Positions 34,801 to 49,700 of a stretch of DNA of 64,000 bases are shown here, piece by piece (positions within the stretch are counted from its first letter, which is position 1; every line of letters starts with the position of its first letter). A program made the translations under genes and the position numbers. Origin of the DNA: Sipunculus nudus (Eukaryota; Annelida; Sipuncula; Golfingiida; Sipunculidae); contig CM049314.1 of NCBI GenBank assembly GCA_026874595.1, forward strand, positions 310,001 to 374,000, read 5' to 3'. The notes beneath the pieces were generated by a model. The model did no database searches. It saw nothing but the letters and a program-made list of their open reading frames with translations, and had not been told where the DNA came from.

Positions 34801-37800
34801 TATGATCATACATGTTGGAGGCACAGTCACAACTTTATTGCTTGCCGGAAATCTTCGATTTTCGCAAGCTGGTTGGTCAGTCGCGGATGTCTGTTTGTCT
34901 GTTTGTTTGTTTGTTTGTTTGTCTGTCCAGTCTCTACAGGTCGCAATTTTCATCCCATCGCTTTCAAACTTTCACAGTTTGTGTAGAATCAAAAATGCAA
35001 GAAGCCTATTGTTTTTGGGCAATATAGGTCAAAGGTCAAGGTCAAGGTCATCAAAAGTTCCTAAAGTGCTCTTTTCTTCATATCTCCATTACTATTTGTC
35101 ATAGCCACTTCAAACATGGCTCATTTTAATCGGCATTCCAAGGCCTTTCTTCTGATGTATATGTTGCTGAAATCAACTGTTTCTATGGTTACACATTTTG
35201 GGGGAAATCTCATGATTTTCGAAAATAAAAGGCCTAATTTTTCTAACTTTGTCATTTTTAAAGCTAGAGAGTTCTAGTTTTTTGCATCATATAGTACTAA
35301 ATAAGCTTTTTATCATACAAGTAAAAGTCTCGTAAAATCTCGCACCATTTCTCGTCAAACGAGAATTTTCGAGATTTCATTAAATATGGCTTACAGGTCG
35401 CATTTTTTAAACTATGACTTTGAAAATGACATATTCTGTGTTGTTTAGAAATATCTCGAAAACAATTTTTCATTTTTTGGAAATAGCCACCAGGGGGCGT
35501 GGTACATGAAACACTGTAACATATCATTTTTCTGCAATATCTCAAAAAATATTAAACGTGACACCATTTTTTTGGTCGTATCTAAAACTAGGAACATTGG
35601 CTTATCCCTTCGCACATGTTGCTTTGTGCTGCCGTTACCATGGTTACCAAATTTTGGGGTAAAACTTGACAATCTGAAAATTCGGAGTTTTCCAGCTTCT
35701 ATCTCTGTTGATATTTGCGATAGAAAGGTCTGGTTTTCGGCGTTAGACAGCATCCCTCTAGTTCTAAGCCATTCAATCGCAAGTCTCGTCATATCTCGCG
35801 CCGTTTCTCGTGAAACGAGAACACGTGACCATTCAAAGAAATGCCTATAATTCTGTCATTTTTCACGCTACAGACACATGGCTTGCAGCGCCGGATAGCG
35901 GCTGACACTCGCAGTCACATTCAGGGGTCGCATTGTCAGTCTCGTCAAATCTCGCGCCGTGTTTCACCAAACCACGAAGTCACGTGCCGTCGCCGCAAGT
36001 GGCGGCAGGGTCCTTACGGTGGGCGGCCGGCGTGTGCAGCGGTGCGTGACGGCCTCTCCGGGCCCCATCTATGATCATACATGTTGGAGGCACAGTCACA
36101 ACTTTATTGCTTGCCGGAAATCTTCGATTTTCGCAAGCTGGTTGGTCAGTCGCGGATGTCTGTTTGTCTGTTTGTTTGTTTGTTTGTTTGTCTGTCCAGT
36201 CTCTACAGGTCGCAATTTTCATCCCATCGCTTTCAAACTTTCACAGTTTGTGTAGAATCAAAAATGCAAGAAGCCTATTGTTTTTGGGCAATATAGGTCA
36301 AAGGTCAAGGTCAAGGTCATCAAAAGTTCCTAAAGTGCTCTTTTCTTCATATCTCCATTACTATTTGTCATAGCCACTTCAAACATGGCTCATTTTAATC
36401 GGCATTCCAAGGCCTTTCTTCTGATGTATATGTTGCTGAAATCAACTGTTTCTATGGTTACACATTTTGGGGGAAATCTCATGATTTTCGAAAATAAAAG
36501 GCCTAATTTTTCTAACTTTGTCATTTTTAAAGCTAGAGAGTTCTAGTTTTTTGCATCATATAGTACTAAATAAGCTTTTTATCATACAAGTAAAAGTCTC
36601 GTAAAATCTCGCACCATTTCTCGTCAAACGAGAATTTTCGAGATTTCATTAAATATGGCTTACAGGTCGCATTTTTTAAACTATGACTTTGAAAATGACA
36701 TATTCTGTGTTGTTTAGAAATATCTCGAAATCAATTTTTCATTTTTTGGAAATAGCCACCAGGGGGCGTGGTACATGAAACACTGTAACATATCATTTTT
36801 CTGCAATATCTCAAAAAATATTAAACGTGACACCATTTTTTTGGTCGTATCTAAAACTAGGAACATTGGCTTATCCCTTCGCACATGTTGCTTTGTGCTG
36901 CCGTTACCATGGTTACCAAATTTTGGGGTAAAACTTGACAATCTGAAAATTCGGAGTTTTCCAGCTTCTATCTCTGTTGATATTTGCGATAGAAAGGTCT
37001 GGTTTTCGGCGTTAGACAGCATCCCTCTAGTTCTAAGCCATTCAATCGCAAGTCTCGTCATATCTCGCGCCGTTTCTCGTGAAACGAGAACACGTGACCA
37101 TTCAAAGAAATGCCTATAATTCTGTCATTTTTCACGCTACAGACACATGGCTTGCAGCGCCGGATAGCGGCTGACACTCGCAGTCACATTCAGGGGTCGC
37201 ATTGTCAGTCTCGTCAAATCTCGCGCCGTGTTTCACCAAACCACGAAGTCACGTGCCGTCGCCGCAAGTGGCGGCAGGGTCCTTACGGTGGGCGGCCGGC
37301 GTGTGCAGCGGTGCGTGACGGCCTCTCCGGGCCCCATCTATGATCATACATGTTGGAGGCACAGTCACAACTTTATTGCTTGCCGGAAATCTTCGATTTT
37401 CGCAAGCTGGTTGGTCAGTCGCGGATGTCTGTTTGTCTGTTTGTTTGTTTGTTTGTTTGTCGCAATTTTCATCCCATCGCTTTCAAACTTTCACAGTTTG
37501 TGTAGAATCAAAAATGCAAGAAGCCTATTGTTTTTGGGCAATATAGGTCAAAGGTCAAGGTCAAGGTCATCAAAAGTTCCTAAAGTGCTCTTTTCTTCAT
37601 ATCTCCATTACTATTTGTCATAGCCACTTCAAACATGGCTCATTTTAATCGGCATTCCAAGGCCTTTCTTCTGATGTATATGTTGCTGAAATCAACTGTT
37701 TCTATGGTTACACATTTTGGGGGAAATCTCATGATTTTCGAAAATAAAAGGCCTAATTTTTCTAACTTTGTCATTTTTAAAGCTAGAGAGTTCTAGTTTT

Positions 37801-40800
37801 TTGCATCATATAGTACTAAATAAGCTTTTTATCATACAAGTAAAAGTCTCGTAAAATCTCGCACCATTTCTCGTCAAACGAGAATTTTCGAGATTTCATT
37901 AAATATGGCTTACAGGTCGCATTTTTTAAACTATGACTTTGAAAATGACATATTCTGTGTTGTTTAGAAATATCTCGAAATCAATTTTTCATTTTTTGGA
38001 AATAGCCACCAGGGGGCGTGGTACATGAAACACTGTAACATATCATTTTTCTGCAATATCTCAAAAAATATTAAACGTGACACCATTTTTTTGGTCGTAT
38101 CTAAAACTAGGAACATTGGCTTATCCCTTCGCACATGTTGCTTTGTGCTGCCGTTACCATGGTTACCAAATTTTGGGGTAAAACTTGACAATCTGAAAAT
38201 TCGGAGTTTTCCAGCTTCTATCTCTGTTGATATTTGCGATAGAAAGGTCTGGTTTTCGGCGTTAGACAGCATCCCTCTAGTTCTAAGCCATTCAATCGCA
38301 AGTCTCGTCATATCTCGCGCCGTTTCTCGTGAAACGAGAACACGTGACCATTCAAAGAAATGCCTATAATTCTGTCATTTTTCACGCTACAGACACATGG
38401 CTTGCAGCGCCGGATAGCGGCTGACACTCGCAGTCACATTCAGGGGTCGCATTGTCAGTCTCGTCAAATCTCGCGCCGTGTTTCACCAAACCACGAAGTC
38501 ACGTGCCGTCGCCGCAAGTGGCGGCAGGGTCCTTACGGTGGGCGGCCGGCGTGTGCAGCGGTGCGTGACGGCCTCTCCGGGCCCCATCTATGATCATACA
38601 TGTTGGAGGCACAGTCACAACTTTATTGCTTGCCGGAAATCTTCGATTTTCGCAAGCTGGTTGGTCAGTCGCGGATGTCTGTTTGTCTGTTTGTTTGTTT
38701 GTTTGTTTGTCTGTCCAGTCTCTACAGGTCGCAATTTTCATCCCATCGCTTTCAAACTTTCACAGTTTGTGTAGAATCAAAAATGCAAGAAGCCTATTGT
38801 TTTTGGGCAATATAGGTCAAAGGTCAAGGTCAAGGTCATCAAAAGTTCCTAAAGTGCTCTTTTCTTCATATCTCCATTACTATTTGTCATAGCCACTTCA
38901 AACATGGCTCATTTTAATCGGCATTCCAAGGCCTTTCTTCTGATGTATATGTTGCTGAAATCAACTGTTTCTATGGTTACACATTTTGGGGGAAATCTCA
39001 TGATTTTCGAAAATAAAAGGCCTAATTTTTCTAACTTTGTCATTTTTAAAGCTAGAGAGTTCTAGTTTTTTGCATCATATAGTACTAAATAAGCTTTTTA
39101 TCATACAAGTAAAAGTCTCGTAAAATCTCGCACCATTTCTCGTCAAACGAGAATTTTCGAGATTTCATTAAATATGGCTTACAGGTCGCATTTTTTAAAC
39201 TATGACTTTGAAAATGACATATTCTGTGTTGTTTAGAAATATCTCGAAATCAATTTTTCATTTTTTGGAAATAGCCACCAGGGGGCGTGGTACATGAAAC
39301 ACTGTAACATATCATTTTTCTGCAATATCTCAAAAAATATTAAACGTGACACCATTTTTTTGGTCGTATCTAAAACTAGGAACATTGGCTTATCCCTTCG
39401 CACATGTTGCTTTGTGCTGCCGTTACCATGGTTACCAAATTTTGGGGTAAAACTTGACAATCTGAAAATTCGGAGTTTTCCAGCTTCTATCTCTGTTGAT
39501 ATTTGCGATAGAAAGGTCTGGTTTTCGGCGTTAGACAGCATCCCTCTAGTTCTAAGCCATTCAATCGCAAGTCTCGTCATATCTCGCGCCGTTTCTCGTG
39601 AAACGAGAACACGTGACCATTCAAAGAAATGCCTATAATTCTGTCATTTTTCACGCTACAGACACATGGCTTGCAGCGCCGGATAGCGGCTGACACTCGC
39701 AGTCACATTCAGGGGTCGCATTGTCAGTCTCGTCAAATCTCGCGCCGTGTTTCACCAAACCACGAAGTCACGTGCCGTCGCCGCAAGTGGCGGCAGGGTC
39801 CTTACGGTGGGCGGCCGGCGTGTGCAGCGGTGCGTGACGGCCTCTCCGGGCCCCATCTATGATCATACATGTTGGAGGCACAGTCACAACTTTATTGCTT
39901 GCCGGAAATCTTCGATTTTCGCAAGCTGGTTGGTCAGTCGCGGATGTCTGTTTGTCTGTTTGTTTGTTTGTTTGTTTGTCGCAATTTTCATCCCATCGCT
40001 TTCAAACTTTCACAGTTTGTGTAGAATCAAAAATGCAAGAAGCCTATTGTTTTTGGGCAATATAGGTCAAAGGTCAAGGTCAAGGTCATCAAAAGTTCCT
40101 AAAGTGCTCTTTTCTTCATATCTCCATTACTATTTGTCATAGCCACTTCAAACATGGCTCATTTTAATCGGCATTCCAAGGCCTTTCTTCTGATGTATAT
40201 GTTGCTGAAATCAACTGTTTCTATGGTTACACATTTTGGGGGAAATCTCATGATTTTCGAAAATAAAAGGCCTAATTTTTCTAACTTTGTCATTTTTAAA
40301 GCTAGAGAGTTCTAGTTTTTTGCATCATATAGTACTAAATAAGCTTTTTATCATACAAGTAAAAGTCTCGTAAAATCTCGCACCATTTCTCGTCAAACGA
40401 GAATTTTCGAGATTTCATTAAATATGGCTTACAGGTCGCATTTTTTAAACTATGACTTTGAAAATGACATATTCTGTGTTGTTTAGAAATATCTCGAAAT
40501 CAATTTTTCATTTTTTGGAAATAGCCACCAGGGGGCGTGGTACATGAAACACTGTAACATATCATTTTTCTGCAATATCTCAAAAAATATTAAACGTGAC
40601 ACCATTTTTTTGGTCGTATCTAAAACTAGGAACATTGGCTTATCCCTTCGCACATGTTGCTTTGTGCTGCCGTTACCATGGTTACCAAATTTTGGGGTAA
40701 AACTTGACAATCTGAAAATTCGGAGTTTTCCAGCTTCTATCTCTGTTGATATTTGCGATAGAAAGGTCTGGTTTTCGGCGTTAGACAGCATCCCTCTAGT

Positions 40801-43800
40801 TCTAAGCCATTCAATCGCAAGTCTCGTCATATCTCGCGCCGTTTCTCGTGAAACGAGAACACGTGACCATTCAAAGAAATGCCTATAATTCTGTCATTTT
40901 TCACGCTACAGACACATGGCTTGCAGCGCCGGATAGCGGCTGACACTCGCAGTCACATTCAGGGGTCGCATTGTCAGTCTCGTCAAATCTCGCGCCGTGT
41001 TTCACCAAACCACGAAGTCACGTGCCGTCGCCGCAAGTGGCGGCAGGGTCCTTACGGTGGGCGGCCGGCGTGTGCAGCGGTGCGTGACGGCCTCTCCGGG
41101 CCCCATCTATGATCATACATGTTGGAGGCACAGTCACAACTTTATTGCTTGCCGGAAATCTTCGATTTTCGCAAGCTGGTTGGTCAGTCGCGGATGTCTG
41201 TTTGTCTGTTTGTTTGTTTGTTTGTTTGTCTGTCCAGTCTCTACAGGTCGCAATTTTCATCCCATCGCTTTCAAACTTTCACAGTTTGTGTAGAATCAAA
41301 AATGCAAGAAGCCTATTGTTTTTGGGCAATATAGGTCAAAGGTCAAGGTCAAGGTCATCAAAAGTTCCTAAAGTGCTCTTTTCTTCATATCTCCATTACT
41401 ATTTGTCATAGCCACTTCAAACATGGCTCATTTTAATCGGCATTCCAAGGCCTTTCTTCTGATGTATATGTTGCTGAAATCAACTGTTTCTATGGTTACA
41501 CATTTTGGGGGAAATCTCATGATTTTCGAAAATAAAAGGCCTAATTTTTCTAACTTTGTCATTTTTAAAGCTAGAGAGTTCTAGTTTTTTGCATCATATA
41601 GTACTAAATAAGCTTTTTATCATACAAGTAAAAGTCTCGTAAAATCTCGCACCATTTCTCGTCAAACGAGAATTTTCGAGATTTCATTAAATATGGCTTA
41701 CAGGTCGCATTTTTTAAACTATGACTTTGAAAATGACATATTCTGTGTTGTTTAGAAATATCTCGAAATCAATTTTTCATTTTTTGGAAATAGCCACCAG
41801 GGGGCGTGGTACATGAAACACTGTAACATATCATTTTTCTGCAATATCTCAAAAAATATTAAACGTGACACCATTTTTTTGGTCGTATCTAAAACTAGGA
41901 ACATTGGCTTATCCCTTCGCACATGTTGCTTTGTGCTGCCGTTACCATGGTTACCAAATTTTGGGGTAAAACTTGACAATCTGAAAATTCGGAGTTTTCC
42001 AGCTTCTATCTCTGTTGATATTTGCGATAGAAAGGTCTGGTTTTCGGCGTTAGACAGCATCCCTCTAGTTCTAAGCCATTCAATCGCAAGTCTCGTCATA
42101 TCTCGCGCCGTTTCTCGTGAAACGAGAACACGTGACCATTCAAAGAAATGCCTATAATTCTGTCATTTTTCACGCTACAGACACATGGCTTGCAGCGCCG
42201 GATAGCGGCTGACACTCGCAGTCACATTCAGGGGTCGCATTGTCAGTCTCGTCAAATCTCGCGCCGTGTTTCACCAAACCACGAAGTCACGTGCCGTCGC
42301 CGCAAGTGGCGGCAGGGTCCTTACGGTGGGCGGCCGGCGTGTGCAGCGGTGCGTGACGGCCTCTCCGGGCCCCATCTATGATCATACATGTTGGAGGCAC
42401 AGTCACAACTTTATTGCTTGCCGGAAATCTTCGATTTTCGCAAGCTGGTTGGTCAGTCGCGGATGTCTGTTTGTCTGTTTGTTTGTTTGTTTGTTTGTCT
42501 GTCCAGTCTCTACAGGTCGCAATTTTCATCCCATCGCTTTCAAACTTTCACAGTTTGTGTAGAATCAAAAATGCAAGAAGCCTATTGTTTTTGGGCAATA
42601 TAGGTCAAAGGTCAAGGTCAAGGTCATCAAAAGTTCCTAAAGTGCTCTTTTCTTCATATCTCCATTACTATTTGTCATAGCCACTTCAAACATGGCTCAT
42701 TTTAATCGGCATTCCAAGGCCTTTCTTCTGATGTATATGTTGCTGAAATCAACTGTTTCTATGGTTACACATTTTGGGGGAAATCTCATGATTTTCGAAA
42801 ATAAAAGGCCTAATTTTTCTAACTTTGTCATTTTTAAAGCTAGAGAGTTCTAGTTTTTTGCATCATATAGTACTAAATAAGCTTTTTATCATACAAGTAA
42901 AAGTCTCGTAAAATCTCGCACCATTTCTCGTCAAACGAGAATTTTCGAGATTTCATTAAATATGGCTTACAGGTCGCATTTTTTAAACTATGACTTTGAA
43001 AATGACATATTCTGTGTTGTTTAGAAATATCTCGAAATCAATTTTTCATTTTTTGGAAATAGCCACCAGGGGGCGTGGTACATGAAACACTGTAACATAT
43101 CATTTTTCTGCAATATCTCAAAAAATATTAAACGTGACACCATTTTTTTGGTCGTATCTAAAACTAGGAACATTGGCTTATCCCTTCGCACATGTTGCTT
43201 TGTGCTGCCGTTACCATGGTTACCAAATTTTGGGGTAAAACTTGACAATCTGAAAATTCGGAGTTTTCCAGCTTCTATCTCTGTTGATATTTGCGATAGA
43301 AAGGTCTGGTTTTCGGCGTTAGACAGCATCCCTCTAGTTCTAAGCCATTCAATCGCAAGTCTCGTCATATCTCGCGCCGTTTCTCGTGAAACGAGAACAC
43401 GTGACCATTCAAAGAAATGCCTATAATTCTGTCATTTTTCACGCTACAGACACATGGCTTGCAGCGCCGGATAGCGGCTGACACTCGCAGTCACATTCAG
43501 GGGTCGCATTGTCAGTCTCGTCAAATCTCGCGCCGTGTTTCACCAAACCACGAAGTCACGTGCCGTCGCCGCAAGTGGCGGCAGGGTCCTTACGGTGGGC
43601 GGCCGGCGTGTGCAGCGGTGGGTGACGGCCTCTCCGGGCCCCATCTATGATCATACATGTTGGAGGCACAGTCACAACTTTATTGCTTGCCGGAAATCTT
43701 CGATTTTCGCAAGCTGGTTGGTCAGTCGCGGATGTCTGTTTGTCTGTTTGTTTGTTTGTTTGTTTGTCTGTCCAGTCTCTACAGGTCGCAATTTTCATCC

Positions 43801-44953
43801 CATCGCTTTCAAACTTTCACAGTTTGTGTAGAATCAAAAATGCAAGAAGCCTATTGTTTTTGGGCAATATAGGTCAAAGGTCAAGGTCAAGGTCATCAAA
43901 AGTTCCTAAAGTGCTCTTTTCTTCATATCTCCATTACTATTTGTCATAGCCACTTCAAACATGGCTCATTTTAATCGGCATTCCAAGGCCTTTCTTCTGA
44001 TGTATATGTTGCTGAAATCAACTGTTTCTATGGTTACACATTTTGGGGGAAATCTCATGATTTTCGAAAATAAAAGGCCTAATTTTTCTAACTTTGTCAT
44101 TTTTAAAGCTAGAGAGTTCTAGTTTTTTGCATCATATAGTACTAAATAAGCTTTTTATCATACAAGTAAAAGTCTCGTAAAATCTCGCACCATTTCTCGT
44201 CAAACGAGAATTTTCGAGATTTCATTAAATATGGCTTACAGGTCGCATTTTTTAAACTATGACTTTGAAAATGACATATTCTGTGTTGTTTAGAAATATC
44301 TCGAAATCAATTTTTCATTTTTTGGAAATAGCCACCAGGGGGCGTGGTACATGAAACACTGTAACATATCATTTTTCTGCAATATCTCAAAAAATATTAA
44401 ACGTGACACCATTTTTTTGGTCGTATCTAAAACTAGGAACATTGGCTTATCCCTTCGCACATGTTGCTTTGTGCTGCCGTTACCATGGTTACCAAATTTT
44501 GGGGTAAAACTTGACAATCTGAAAATTCGGAGTTTTCCAGCTTCTATCTCTGTTGATATTTGCGATAGAAAGGTCTGGTTTTCGGCGTTAGACAGCATCC
44601 CTCTAGTTCTAAGCCATTCAATCGCAAGTCTCGTCATATCTCGCGCCGTTTCTCGTGAAACGAGAACACGTGACCATTCAAAGAAATGCCTATAATTCTG
44701 TCATTTTTCACGCTACAGACACATGGCTTGCAGCGCCGGATAGCGGCTGACACTCGCAGTCACATTCAGGGGTCGCATTGTCAGTCTCGTCAAATCTCGC
44801 GCCGTGTTTCACCAAACCACGAAGTCACGTGCCGTCGCCGCAAGTGGCGGCAGGGTCCTTACGGTGGGCGGCCGGCGTGTGCAGCGGTGCGTGACGGCCT
44901 CTCCGGGCCCCATCTATGATCATACATGTTGGAGGCACAGTCACAACTTTATT

Positions 44954-45013
44954 GCTTGCCGGAAATCTTCGATTTTCGCAAGCATGTTGGTCACCCGCGT
45001 ATGTTTGTTTGTT
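44954..45013 (+). repeat. 60-bp A-type stub before D2
   Basis: The sequence up to the inverted repeat is C-type (CCCCATCTATGATC), but from CGCAAGCATG on it is A-type. The exchange between a C and an A unit therefore lies in the shared sequence around 44915-44984. The D-type arm follows at 45014. Confidence 0.9.
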
Positions 45014-46744
45014 GCTTGCCGGAAATCTTCGATTTCGGCAAGTTGGTTGGTCAGTTGCGTATGTCCATTTGTCTGTTTATTTGTTTTTTTTGTTTTTTTG
45101 TTTTTTTGTGTGTTTGTCTGCGCTCTCCTGGCCACAATTTTGCAGCAATCGACATGACCCTTACAGGGTTGATTGACAACCGAACACCCTGGAACCCTAT
45201 TGTTTTCGGTCAACATTGCTCCAAGGTCAAGGGTCAAGGTCACGATAGGTGTGGTTAACGGTTTTTGCACTATCACTTCGCCATAAATAGGCTTATCCAC
45301 TTCTGCAATAGCTCATTTTTTTTTGTCATCACCTGTCCTTTCTTTTGATATGTAGCTTACTTAAATTTGCCGTTACCATGGTTACATTTTTTGGGCAAAA
45401 ATCATGGAAATTGGAAATAACACGACCATTTTTTTGTAACTTTGTCAGTTTTTAAGCTAGGCAGATCTAGTTTTCGGCATTTTGTTCCACATGATCAGCT
45501 TGACACGACAGAACTGAAAGTCACGCCAAATCTCGCGCCATATCTCGTCAAACGAGAAAAAACGAGACTTCGCGGAAATGCTTATAACTCGGCGACTTTT
45601 ACAGCTAGACAGGTCTGGTTTTCGGCATTTCGTTCCACCAAACAAGCTTGACACGACAGAGCTGCATGTCTGGCAAAATCTCGCACCCTATCTCGTCAAA
45701 CGAGAAAACACGAAATTTCACGGAAATGCTTATAACTCGGCCAGTTTTACAGCTAGACACGTCTGGTTTCCGGCATTTCCTTCCACATGACCAGCTTGAC
45801 ACGATAGATGTGCAAGTCAGGCCAAATCTCGCACCCTATCTCGTCAAACGAGAAAACACGAGATTTCACGGAAATGCTTATAACTCGGCGAGTATTACAG
45901 CTAGACAGGTCTAGTTTTCGGCATTTTCTTTCACATGACCTGCTGGACATGACAGAACTGAAAGTCAGGCCGAATGTCGCACCGTATCTCGTCAAACGAG
46001 AAAACATGAGACTTCACGGCATTGGTTATAACTCGGCGAGTTTTACAGATAGACACGTCTGGTTTTCGGCATTTTGTTCCACTAGACCAGCTTGACACGA
46101 CAGACATGCATGTCAGGCAAAATCTCGCACCGTATCCCGTCAAACGAGAAAACACGACATTTCACGGAACTGCAGCTAGACAGGTCTAGTTTTCGGCATT
46201 TAGTTCCACATGACCCGCTTGACATGACAGAACTCCAAGTCAGGCACAATTTCGCACCGTATCTCGTCAAACGAGAAAACACGAGATTTCACCAAAATGC
46301 TTTTAACTCGGCGATTTTTACAGGTATGAAGGTCTAGTTTTCGGCATTGTGTCACATATGAACTGCTTGATTAGATAAAGCCATAAGTCTGCCCAAATCT
46401 CGCACCATATCTTGTGCAACGTGAACAAACGAGATGTCACTGAAATGCTTATAACTCGGCGCCTTTTACAACAAAGTAGTTCTAGTTTTCGGCATTTTGT
46501 CACATATGACCAGCTTGACATGACAAACCTGAAAACGTCTCACTGCTTCTTGTCAAACGAGATTAACGGGATTTCATGAAAAAATTTTGAACTTGGTCCC
46601 TTTTACACTAGAAAGATATGCAGCTGTTAAAGGTCAGCATGCATGAATAAACATATTATCCGTTTCTGCTGACCCCACAATGTTGCTCATTCATATGACT
46701 GTTTCTACATGCACTCTCTGTCTATCTGTCTGTATCATTTCCAT
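45014..46744 (+). repeat. D block 2 (1731 bp)
   Basis: The same length and layout as D1. It carries a C in ACTATCACTTCG (about 45273) where D1 and D4 have A; D3 shares the C. Monomer words and hairpins repeat as in D1. Confidence 0.95.
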
Positions 46745-49700
46745 TTCCGGCAAGCGCGTGACCTCTGGTCATCTTGTTTGTTTGTTTGTTTGTCTGTCCA
46801 GTCTCTACAGGTCGCAATTTTGATCCCATCGCTTTCAAACTTTCACAGTTTGTGTAAAATCAAAAATGCAAGAAGCCTATTGTTTTTGGGCAATATAGGT
46901 CAAAGGTCAAGGTCAAGGTCATCAAAAGTTCCTAAAGTGCTCTTTTCTTCATATCTCCATTACTATTTGTCATAGCCACTTCAAACAGGGCTCATTTTAA
47001 TCGGCATTCCAAGGCCTTTCTTCTGATATATATGTTGCTGAAATCTGCTGTTTCTATGGTTACACATTTTGGGGGGAAACTCATGATTTTCGAAAATAAA
47101 AGGCCTAATTTTTCTAACTTTGTCATTTTTAAAGCTAGAGAGTTCTAGTTTTTTGCATCAGATAGTACTAAATAAGCTTTCAATTATACAAGTGAAAGTC
47201 TCGTAAAATCTCGCACCATTTCTCGTCAAACGAGAATTTTCGAGATTTCATTAAATATGGCTTACAGGTCGCATTTTTTAAACTATGACTTTGAAAATGA
47301 CATATTTTGTGTTATTTAGAAATATCTCGAAACCAATTTTTCATTTTTTGGAAATAGCCACCAGGGGGCGTGGTACATGAAACACTGTAACATATCATTT
47401 TTCTGCAATATCTCAAAAAATATTAAACGTGACACCATTTTTTGGGTCGTATCTGAAACTAGGAACATTGGCTTATCCCTTCGCACATGTTGCTTTGTGC
47501 TGCCGTTACCATGGTTACCAAATTTTGGGGTAAAACTTGACAATCTGAAAATTCGGAGTTTTCCAGCTTCTCTCTCTGTTGATATTTGCGATAGAAAGGT
47601 CTGGTGTTTGGCGTTAGACAGCATCCCTCTAGTTCTTAGTCATCCAATCGCAAGTCTCGTCATATCTCGCACCGTTTCTCGTGAAACGAGAACACGTGAC
47701 CATTCAAAGAAATGCCTATAATTCTGTCATTTTTCACGCTACAGACACATGGCTTGCAGCGCCGGATAGCGGCTGACACTCGCAGTCACATTCAGGGGTC
47801 GCATTGTCAGTCTCGTCAAATCTCGCGCCGTGTTTCACCAAACCACGAAGTCACGTGCCGTCGCCGCAAGTGGCGGCAGGGTCCTTACGGTGGGCGGCCG
47901 GCGTGTGCAGCGGTGCGTGACGGCCTCTCCGGGCCCCATCTATGATCATACATGTTGGAGGCACAGTCACAACTTTATTGCTTGCCGGAAATCTTCGATT
48001 TTCGCAAGCTGGTTGGTCAGTCGCGGATGTCTGTTTGTCTGTTTGTTTGTTTGTTTGTTTGTCTGTCCAGTCTCTACAGGTCGCAATTTTCATCCCATCG
48101 CTTTCAAACTTTCACAGTTTGTGTAGAATCAAAAATGCAAGAAGCCTATTGTTTTTGGGCAATATAGGTCAAAGGTCAAGGTCAAGGTCATCAAAAGTTC
48201 CTAAAGTGCTCTTTTCTTCATATCTCCATTACTATTTGTCATAGCCACTTCAAACATGGCTCATTTTAATCGGCATTCCAAGGCCTTTCTTCTGATGTAT
48301 ATGTTGCTGAAATCAACTGTTTCTATGGTTACACATTTTGGGGGAAATCTCATGATTTTCGAAAATAAAAGGCCTAATTTTTCTAACTTTGTCATTTTTA
48401 AAGCTAGAGAGTTCTAGTTTTTTGCATCATATAGTACTAAATAAGCTTTTTATCATACAAGTAAAAGTCTCGTAAAATCTCGCACCATTTCTCGTCAAAC
48501 GAGAATTTTCGAGATTTCATTAAATATGGCTTACAGGTCGCATTTTTTAAACTATGACTTTGAAAATGACATATTCTGTGTTGTTTAGAAATATCTCGAA
48601 ATCAATTTTTCATTTTTTGGAAATAGCCACCAGGGGGCGTGGTACATGAAACACTGTAACATATCATTTTTCTGCAATATCTCAAAAAATATTAAACGTG
48701 ACACCATTTTTTTGGTCGTATCTAAAACTAGGAACATTGGCTTATCCCTTCGCACATGTTGCTTTGTGCTGCCGTTACCATGGTTACCAAATTTTGGGGT
48801 AAAACTTGACAATCTGAAAATTCGGAGTTTTCCAGCTTCTATCTCTGTTGATATTTGCGATAGAAAGGTCTGGTTTTCGGCGTTAGACAGCATCCCTCTA
48901 GTTCTAAGCCATTCAATCGCAAGTCTCGTCATATCTCGCGCCGTTTCTCGTGAAACGAGAACACGTGACCATTCAAAGAAATGCCTATAATTCTGTCATT
49001 TTTCACGCTACAGACACATGGCTTGCAGCGCCGGATAGCGGCTGACACTCGCAGTCACATTCAGGGGTCGCATTGTCAGTCTCGTCAAATCTCGCGCCGT
49101 GTTTCACCAAACCACGAAGTCACGTGCCGTCGCCGCAAGTGGCGGCAGGGTCCTTACGGTGGGCGGCCGGCGTGTGCAGCGGTGCGTGACGGCCTCTCCG
49201 GGCCCCATCTATGATCATACATGTTGGAGGCACAGTCACAACTTTATTGCTTGCCGGAAATCTTCGATTTTCGCAAGCTGGTTGGTCAGTCGCGGATGTC
49301 TGTTTGTCTGTTTGTTTGTTTGTTTGTTTGTCGCAATTTTCATCCCATCGCTTTCAAACTTTCACAGTTTGTGTAGAATCAAAAATGCAAGAAGCCTATT
49401 GTTTTTGGGCAATATAGGTCAAAGGTCAAGGTCAAGGTCATCAAAAGTTCCTAAAGTGCTCTTTTCTTCATATCTCCATTACTATTTGTCATAGCCACTT
49501 CAAACATGGCTCATTTTAATCGGCATTCCAAGGCCTTTCTTCTGATGTATATGTTGCTGAAATCAACTGTTTCTATGGTTACACATTTTGGGGGAAATCT
49601 CATGATTTTCGAAAATAAAAGGCCTAATTTTTCTAACTTTGTCATTTTTAAAGCTAGAGAGTTCTAGTTTTTTGCATCATATAGTACTAAATAAGCTTTT

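Larger units (their letters stand above)
31087..44953 (+). repeat. C array 1: eleven units
   Basis: The edge unit 31087-32321 (1235 bp, right-arm head) is followed by units starting at 32322, 33590, 34840, 36109, 37378, 38628, 39897, 41147, 42416 and 43685. Lengths are 1268, 1250, 1269, 1269, 1250, 1269, 1250, 1269, 1269 and 1269. The 1250-bp form lacks 19 bp (CTGTCCAGTCTCTACAGGT) after the TTTG run. Unit order: inverted repeat, TTTG run, half-site cluster, hairpin monomer, CTCF-like core, X-box-like site, two monomers, E-boxes and a GC-rich tail. The first two units are the most diverged; interior units are nearly identical. No gene is supported. Confidence 0.97.

Noticed and set aside
34880-34926. 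Cysteine/valine/leucine-rich peptides such as VCLFVCLFVCL
   Set aside because: They are translations of the TTTG/TCTG tetranucleotide runs, not transmembrane proteins.
34176-34986. Families of 70-131-codon open frames repeated many times (for example 34237-34581 and 34690-34986)
   Set aside because: Both strands and several overlapping frames are open at once, ends shift with small indels (98 versus 131 codons between 1269- and 1250-bp units), and no known domain is visible. They recur only because the DNA repeats.
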